Shown here one piece after another: positions 12,508 through 16,408 of a stretch of DNA of 16,408 bases. The stretch covers positions 1-16,408 of the forward strand of contig CAWUKV010000129.1 of the NCBI GenBank assembly GCA_963923025.1. Direction: 5' to 3'. Below the pieces are notes generated by a model, which saw only the letters and a list, made by a program, of their open reading frames with translations, was not told the origin of the DNA and ran no database searches. The stretch is from CAWUKV01 sp963923025 (GTDB lineage Bacteria; Cyanobacteriota; Cyanobacteriia; Phormidesmidales; Phormidesmidaceae). The position numbers were made by a program, and so were the translations under genes. Within the stretch, counting starts at the first letter, position 1; every line of letters starts with the position of its first letter.

Positions 12508-13380
12508 ATGAAGTGCATCATCAATCGTCGCGCTGAGTTTTCAGCTAGCCATCGCTACTGGCTGCCCGAACTTAGCGAAGCTGAGAACCAGACGCTGTTT
12601 GGCCCCTGCATGCGCTTTCCGGGGCACGGCCACAACTATGTGCTGTACGTCTCAATGGAAGGCGACCTAGACGAGTACGGCATGGTGCTAAACCTGTCAG
12701 ACGTGAAAAAGGTGATTAAGCGCGAGGTCACCAGCCAGCTTGACTTTTCCTATCTCAACGATGCCTGGCCCGAGTTTCAGCAGACGTTGCCCACCACAGA
12801 ATTCATTGCCCACGCCATCTGGCACCGATTGGCCGACCATCTGCCGATTACTAATATTCAGCTTTTTGAACACCCCACCCTCTGGGCCGACTACCAAGGA
12901 AACGACATGGAAGCCTACCTCAATATCTCCACTCACTTCAGTGCCGCCCACCGTTTGGCGCTGCCGACGCTAACCCTAGAGCAAAACAGCGAAATCTACG
13001 GCCTCTGTGCCCGCGTCAACGGCCATGGCCACAACTACCACCTAGAAGTAACGGTCAAAGGCCAGATCGACCCACGCACGGGCATGCTGGTGGACCTAGT
13101 GCAGCTCAAGGATGCAATTGAAACTCACGTCGTCAAGCCGTTCGACCATACCTTTCTGAATAAAGACATCCCCTACTTCGCTGAGGTTGTTCCCACCGCT
13201 GAAAACATTGCTGTCCACATCCGTGACCTACTGCGCGACCCCATCAAAGAAATTGGCGCATCCCTACACAAGGTCAAGCTCATCGAAAGCCCCAACAACT
13301 CCGCTGAAGTCTACTGCACCGAACCGGCTGAGCTAAAATCTGAGCAAGCTGCCAGTACCCCAGAGCTGGCGGCGGTTTAG
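12508..13380 (+). CDS. Tandem two-domain PTPS/QueD-like pterin protein
   Basis: Two 6-pyruvoyl-tetrahydropterin synthase-type domains in one 290-residue chain; single-domain enzymes of the family are about half this length. Domain 1 (1-135): His15, Cys34, GHGHNY with His40 and His42, then LDFSYLND (78-85), Glu98 and Glu121. Domain 2 (136-273): His148, Cys167, GHGHNY with His173 and His175, FDHTFLN with Asp213-His214, Glu232 and Glu260. Three His per domain should bind zinc. In domain 2 the catalytic Cys and Asp-His pair are intact; in domain 1 the His of the pair is Phe80, so only domain 2 looks fully active. The family acts on dihydroneopterin triphosphate in 7-deazaguanine (QueD) or biopterin synthesis; which reaction applies is not readable. 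The last 17 residues are a loose tail. The start ATG 12508 follows a pyrimidine-rich stretch without a Shine-Dalgarno sequence. It is divergent from the DUF4278 gene. Confidence 0.88.
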   Translation: MKCIINRRAEFSASHRYWLPELSEAENQTLFGPCMRFPGHGHNYVLYVSMEGDLDEYGMVLNLSDVKKVIKREVTSQLDFSYLNDAWPEFQQTLPTTEFIAHAIWHRLADHLPITNIQLFEHPTLWADYQGNDMEAYLNISTHFSAAHRLALPTLTLEQNSEIYGLCARVNGHGHNYHLEVTVKGQIDPRTGMLVDLVQLKDAIETHVVKPFDHTFLNKDIPYFAEVVPTAENIAVHIRDLLRDPIKEIGASLHKVKLIESPNNSAEVYCTEPAELKSEQAASTPELAAV

Positions 13381-13398
13381 ATACTTCGAACTGCCGCG

Positions 13399-13926
13399 AT
13401 GGCCCTATCGCTCGACGCCTTTCTATCCCGGCCTGATATTGACGGTTCGCCTGCCTACGAACTGATTGACGGGCTGGCGATTCAAAAGCTTGGAGCTGAT
13501 GTTCACCACTGCCGCTTGCAGCTCAACTTGACCAATTTCATAAATCAGAAGCTGCCGAGCCATGAAGCGCTCTTTGAGCTTCGCTGTGTGGTTGGCGGTT
13601 GGGCTTTGGTCCCCGACATTTCCGTTGTCGCAGCTAAGCAACTACCCGACGACGAGGGTTATCTTGGCATAGCGCCAGATTGGCTGATCGAGATTCGCTT
13701 ACCTAGCGAGAGCAAGCTCAACTTACAGAAAAAGATTGCCTACTGCCTGATGCACGGTACGCGTTTAGCCTGGCTAATTGATTATGCAACAAAGCAGGTT
13801 TGGGTTTGGCAAGGTGATTCAGTGCCAGTAGCCTTTTCAGGAGACGCATCTCTGCCGGTCTTGGGTACGCAGCCGAAGGTTCTCGTGAGTCACGTTTTGC
13901 AGATGGCTCAGCGAACAGTCACCTGA
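13399..13926 (+). CDS. Uma2-family protein (DUF820), nuclease fold
   Basis: 175-residue member of the Uma2/DUF820 family, a PD-(D/E)XK-fold group greatly expanded in cyanobacteria. The motifs are in order: YELIDG (20-25), a helix LNLTNFINQ, VPDISVV with Asp73, PDWLIEIRLPSES with Glu98, Lys111 in LQKKIAYC, and WLIDYATKQVWVW. The Asp, Glu and Lys needed for the fold's metal site are present. Nuclease activity is predicted from the fold and has not been shown for most members; no target is known. It starts 18 bp after the pterin gene and could be cotranscribed. A second, distant Uma2 gene lies at 15613-16218. Confidence 0.87.
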   Translation: MALSLDAFLSRPDIDGSPAYELIDGLAIQKLGADVHHCRLQLNLTNFINQKLPSHEALFELRCVVGGWALVPDISVVAAKQLPDDEGYLGIAPDWLIEIRLPSESKLNLQKKIAYCLMHGTRLAWLIDYATKQVWVWQGDSVPVAFSGDASLPVLGTQPKVLVSHVLQMAQRTVT

Positions 13927-13937
13927 AGGGTAAGTCG

Positions 13938-14462
13938 ATGCTACGACTATTCGGTAGAGAGTGCCTTACTGTCGAAGTCACCTGTTCAAGCCAGGAAGCC
14001 ATTGAGCGATTGACGCGCCTCAGTAGTAAACCCAAGGGCTGTCACCTATGTCATCCAGCGTTCAAAGCCTATGTCAATAGTACTAAGCTCTCACCTGAGA
14101 CAATTCGGTTAGAAGTTATTCGCCTCGGTATGTCCAATGGACTATCGCCAAAGTTTGTCGGTAGATTTGAATCCACAAAGAATTCTCTTGTTTTACGAGG
14201 CTATTACCGCCTCAACTTAGCGCTTTGGACTTGGCTAATTTTCTTTGCAGTATTTGGCGGAGCGATACTGCTTCCGTCTTGGATTCAGATATTGAGATGG
14301 CTTCTACAGGGTAGAGAAAGTGAACTTGTCCTAGCTGTACCTCTAGAAATCGCAACGGTTTTTCCATCCATGATGTTTGGCCTAGTTGCACTGAGTACCT
14401 GGGCTGGAGAAGTGGATAAACGATTCCTGACACGCAAACTTAGGGCTACTCTTGGCAAATGA
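13938..14462 (+). CDS. Unrecognised membrane protein (174 aa)
   Basis: I do not recognise this protein. The N-terminal half (1-90) is soluble, with a basic Ser-rich stretch LTRLSSKPKGCHLCHP that holds Cys35 and Cys38 with His36 and His39 (C-H-L-C-H, possibly metal-binding). Two hydrophobic segments follow (about 95-120 and 132-155), and a short basic C-terminus. It resembles a two-helix anchored protein with a cytosolic head. ATG 13938 has AAGGG seven bases upstream, a good ribosome binding site, 11 bp after the Uma2 stop, so the pair may be one operon. The gene is visibly more AT-rich than its neighbours and uses rarer codons such as AGA and ATA, which hints at transfer or weak selection. 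A 57-bp gap separates it from the next gene. Confidence 0.7.
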   Translation: MLRLFGRECLTVEVTCSSQEAIERLTRLSSKPKGCHLCHPAFKAYVNSTKLSPETIRLEVIRLGMSNGLSPKFVGRFESTKNSLVLRGYYRLNLALWTWLIFFAVFGGAILLPSWIQILRWLLQGRESELVLAVPLEIATVFPSMMFGLVALSTWAGEVDKRFLTRKLRATLGK

Positions 14463-14519
14463 TGACAAAGGGCAGCTCACCACCGACAATAGGGGGATAA
14501 TCAAACGCAGTTTTAATCT

Positions 14520-14759
14520 ATGACTGAGCAAACTAACGATCAAAGCCCGGTAGTGGCCCAAAACAAGGCGGCAGAAATTGCTGAGGTCATTGCCGAGTTT
14601 GAGCAGTACCGCGAGCGGCTGATCAAAGACACTACTGAAGCGGCCAAGAAGGCCAAGATGTCGAAGAAGGACACGATGGCGAATCTGGAGCCGGAGCTAG
14701 CGAAGATTGATGCGGCCCTGGAAAGCTTGCGATCGCAATACGCCGAACTCACTGAGTAA
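14520..14759 (+). CDS. Small charged helical protein (79 aa)
   Basis: 79 residues, lysine- and glutamate-rich, with regular heptad-like spacing from about 15 to 79 (IAEVIAEFEQYRERLIKD, then LAKIDAALESLRSQYAEL). This predicts a two-helix coiled-coil hairpin, with a lysine-rich turn AAKKAKMSKKD in the middle. No membrane segment, signal or known domain is visible. The stop overlaps the ATG of the HEAT-repeat gene in TAATG, so the two are translated together and may act together. AGGGGG lies about 28 bases upstream of the ATG, too far to be a normal binding site; the bases just before the ATG are AT-rich. The function is unknown. Confidence 0.8.
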   Translation: MTEQTNDQSPVVAQNKAAEIAEVIAEFEQYRERLIKDTTEAAKKAKMSKKDTMANLEPELAKIDAALESLRSQYAELTE

Positions 14760-15592
14760 TGCCTTCTCTCGAAGACCTGCTGGTTCAGGTGACCGAACAA
14801 ATCGACACCCTTAGCGTTAATCCAGACGATCAGGCCCTGTTTACCCGCCTGGTCGAGGGGTTTGCCGACCCAAGGGAGCCCATCCGCCTGCGCATCGCTG
14901 ACGTACTGGGCGAAATTGGCGAACCGGCCACGCCTGCCCTAACGGATGGTCTGCTGTATCATCAAAACCCCATTGTGCGGGGCAGCTGTGCCAAGACCCT
15001 AATGCTGTTTGGGGACGAAGAGGCGATTCCAACCCTAATTGAGGCAGCGCTGCACGACCAAGATGCCGTTGTTCGGGGTTCGGCGGTGGCGGCCTTGGCC
15101 AGAACAGGCGAAGCAGCTGTACCCGAGCTGGTGCGGATCTTGGCAGATGAACGTACGCCAGAAACCACGAAGGGACTGGCAGCCTGGGCACTGGCGTTTG
15201 TGGGGTCAGAGGCAGAAAGCCTGCTACGTCAGGCGCTAGATACAGAAGATATCAGCGTGCGTGCTGCCGTTGTAGGCGCTTTTGCCAAGATAACCAAAGA
15301 AGCCCCCCAAGCCAGTAACTTTCAGATTTTGATAGACGCACTGCACGATCCGGCAGCAGATGTCAGGGCGGCAGCGTCGACGGCGTTGGGAGAGCTGGCT
15401 TATCAACCTGCGGTTCCGGCATTGATAACGTTATTGGATGCAGCGGACTGGGAGACGCGGAAGGCGGCGGCGCTGGCGTTGATGAAGGTAAGAGATGAAG
15501 GTGCGATCGCGCCTCTGCAAACTGCTCTATCATCAGAAAATGACCCGAGTAAGCAAGCGATCTACACGCTGGCTATCCGTCAGCTCGAATAG
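14759..15592 (+). CDS. HEAT-repeat protein, CpcE/NblB type
   Basis: 277-residue alpha-solenoid made of about seven HEAT-type repeats of roughly 30 residues: for instance IRLRIADVLGEIGEPATPAL (42-61), VRGSCAKTLMLFGDEEAIPTL (73-93), VRGSAVAALARTGEAAVPEL (105-124) and VRAAASTALGELAYQPAVPAL (202-222). Each has the V-R...A...L-G pattern. This pattern is shared with the bilin lyase subunits CpcE/CpcF and with NblB, which aids phycobilisome breakdown; without a search I cannot say which subgroup this is. No phycobiliprotein gene is nearby. Its ATG overlaps the stop of the preceding small protein gene (TAATG), implying coupled translation and perhaps a complex. The second Uma2 gene follows after 20 bp. 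Confidence 0.82.
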   Translation: MPSLEDLLVQVTEQIDTLSVNPDDQALFTRLVEGFADPREPIRLRIADVLGEIGEPATPALTDGLLYHQNPIVRGSCAKTLMLFGDEEAIPTLIEAALHDQDAVVRGSAVAALARTGEAAVPELVRILADERTPETTKGLAAWALAFVGSEAESLLRQALDTEDISVRAAVVGAFAKITKEAPQASNFQILIDALHDPAADVRAAASTALGELAYQPAVPALITLLDAADWETRKAAALALMKVRDEGAIAPLQTALSSENDPSKQAIYTLAIRQLE

Positions 15593-15612
15593 ACTCTTTT
15601 CTCAACAGGCAG

Positions 15613-16218
15613 ATGTCCACTGTTCTCAAACCAACTCAGAGTCTGACTCAAACCGCGCTGGGCGATGTTTTAACAACCCAGAGAGATAGAACCTGGCATC
15701 AGTTCAAACATCTCCAGCAGGGATTCGAAAACAGTCAGGGTATACGGCTGTTCTACCACAACGGCACCGTTGAAATTCTTATGCCAGGAAAGCTGCACGA
15801 GCTGTTTAAGTCAGTCATCGGCATGCTGATCGAAGCCTTTTTGTTAGATAGAGCCATTGAGTTTGAGCCGACCGGGTCAATGACCCAAGAGGTTGAAGGC
15901 GTCGCCTCAGCCGAAGCCGATGAGTCTTACACCATTGACGGCTATCGCTTGGCTATCGAGGTAAATTTTACTAGTGGGAGCGAGGCTAAGCTGAGTCGCT
16001 ATGCCGCGTTGGGTGTCAACGAAGTTTGGTTTTGGGAAAATTCGACCCTACGGGCTTATCATCTGCGGGCGGGGCAGTATCAGCTCACCCAAAGCAGCCT
16101 CATACCAGCGCTCTCTACCCTCGATTTAGAGATATTAGCGGCCTGCATTCTTACGGGAGAGACCTCCCGAGTTACAGCGGTCAAGCAGTTTAGGGCAGCT
16201 CACCCGCTTCAGTCGTGA
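15613..16218 (+). CDS. Second Uma2-family protein (DUF820)
   Basis: 201-residue Uma2/DUF820 protein, only distantly like the one at 13399. The N-terminal 35 residues are variable. Then come LFYHNGTVEILMPGKLHELF (46-65), SAEADESYTI with Asp103, LAIEVNFTSG with Glu116, Lys126 and the closing VNEVWFWENSTLRAYHL. The metal-site Asp, Glu and Lys of the PD-(D/E)XK fold are kept, although the usual Pro before the Asp is Ala102. The length is typical for the family. ATG 15613 follows the HEAT gene stop by 20 bp with no clear Shine-Dalgarno sequence. Nuclease activity is a fold-based prediction only. Having two copies within 2.3 kb fits the expansion of this family in filamentous cyanobacteria. Confidence 0.87.
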   Translation: MSTVLKPTQSLTQTALGDVLTTQRDRTWHQFKHLQQGFENSQGIRLFYHNGTVEILMPGKLHELFKSVIGMLIEAFLLDRAIEFEPTGSMTQEVEGVASAEADESYTIDGYRLAIEVNFTSGSEAKLSRYAALGVNEVWFWENSTLRAYHLRAGQYQLTQSSLIPALSTLDLEILAACILTGETSRVTAVKQFRAAHPLQS

Positions 16219-16279
16219 GACGAGAAATTAACGCTGAAGTAAGTAGGACAACTAAATTACTTAGGCGATAGAATGCTAA

Positions 16280-16384
16280 ATGTCATTCCGTTCGCTTTAG
16301 CGGCTCCTTCGGAGCAACGAAGTCGAGGAATCTCCCGATATGCAAAGCTTTTGCCGAGATGCTTCGACAAGCTCAGCATGACAT
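16280..16384. mobile_element. REP/MITE-like non-coding element, about 105 bp
   Basis: A short non-coding block bounded by the inverted ends ATGTCAT (16280-16286) and ATGACAT (16378-16384). Inside, the left half has ATTCC...GGAAT (16284 and 16327 regions), a nested GTTCG/CGAAG pair and a GCTCCTTCGGAGC hairpin (about 16303-16315). The right half has GATGCT...AGCATG (about 16359-16380). Phrases like GTCATTCCG...GAGGAATCTC and GAGATGCTTCGACAAGCTC resemble dispersed repeats common in many bacterial genomes. No transposase is present. The remaining bases 16219-16279 show only a TAAGTA/TACTTA pair. Confidence 0.6.
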
Positions 16385-16408
16385 GGGTCTTCAAAATAAT
16401 TTGGCCTA

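Noticed and set aside
13938..14462. A toxin or immunity protein in a two-gene unit with Uma2
   Set aside because: Adjacency and two membrane helices alone do not support this; no toxin motif is visible.
14841..15191. A 116-codon minus-strand frame opposite the HEAT-repeat gene
   Set aside because: It is a composition shadow of the GC-rich repeats, Pro- and Arg-rich without domain features.

Overview
The window looks like a cyanobacterial chromosome, probably from a filamentous Leptolyngbya-like lineage, although the genus is a guess. I count twelve copies of the HIP1 octamer GCGATCGC. Several genes are cyanobacterial in character: the photosystem II repair protein Psb32, a DUF4278 protein, a DUF2301 membrane protein, a PAS-GAF histidine kinase, a two-domain pterin synthase-like protein, a CpcE/NblB-type HEAT protein and two Uma2-family proteins. 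No rRNA, tRNA, CRISPR array, transposase or integrase was seen. The gene order reads as ordinary core plus lineage-specific chromosome rather than an island.

Layout. Positions 1-4862 are a minus-strand block: dprA (C-terminus cut by the left edge), a DUF2301 membrane protein, a PAS-GAF sensor histidine kinase and an ABC sugar-type permease. The plus strand then carries purN (5052-5762), a small helical protein (6118-6345) and a likely small RNA gene with its own promoter and a strong terminator (about 6545-6622). Next come a PlsC-type acyltransferase and an alpha/beta hydrolase like the N-terminal half of plant phytyl ester synthases (6829-8612), then psb32 (8677-9441). Positions 9470-12001 are on the minus strand: a HAD hydrolase, dtd, a TerB-like protein coupled to dtd, and a DUF4278 protein with its own terminator. 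From 12508 to 16218 all genes are on the plus strand: the duplicated PTPS/QueD-like protein, a Uma2 protein, an unrecognised membrane protein, a small coiled-coil-like protein coupled to a HEAT-repeat protein, and a second Uma2 protein. The right end holds a roughly 105-bp MITE/REP-like element.

How the genes fit together. The acyltransferase, hydrolase and psb32 run in one direction and could form a thylakoid-related cluster: acyl-lipid or phytyl ester turnover next to PSII repair. That is inference. The kinase has no response regulator here, and the permease has no binding protein, second permease or ATPase here.

The most unusual signal is in the non-coding DNA. The first 8.7 kb carries seven short tandem repeats with units of 13-17 bp, plus one heptamer repeat; none was seen in the right half. 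Three of them run across stop codons. One creates a promoter with a 17-bp spacer, by pairing the -35 element of copy 1 with the -10 element of copy 2, just upstream of the putative small RNA. I did not find a convincing new multi-gene defence or biosynthetic system. The best leads are the small RNA with its repeat-derived promoter, the split phytyl-ester-synthase-like pair, and the repeats over stop codons.
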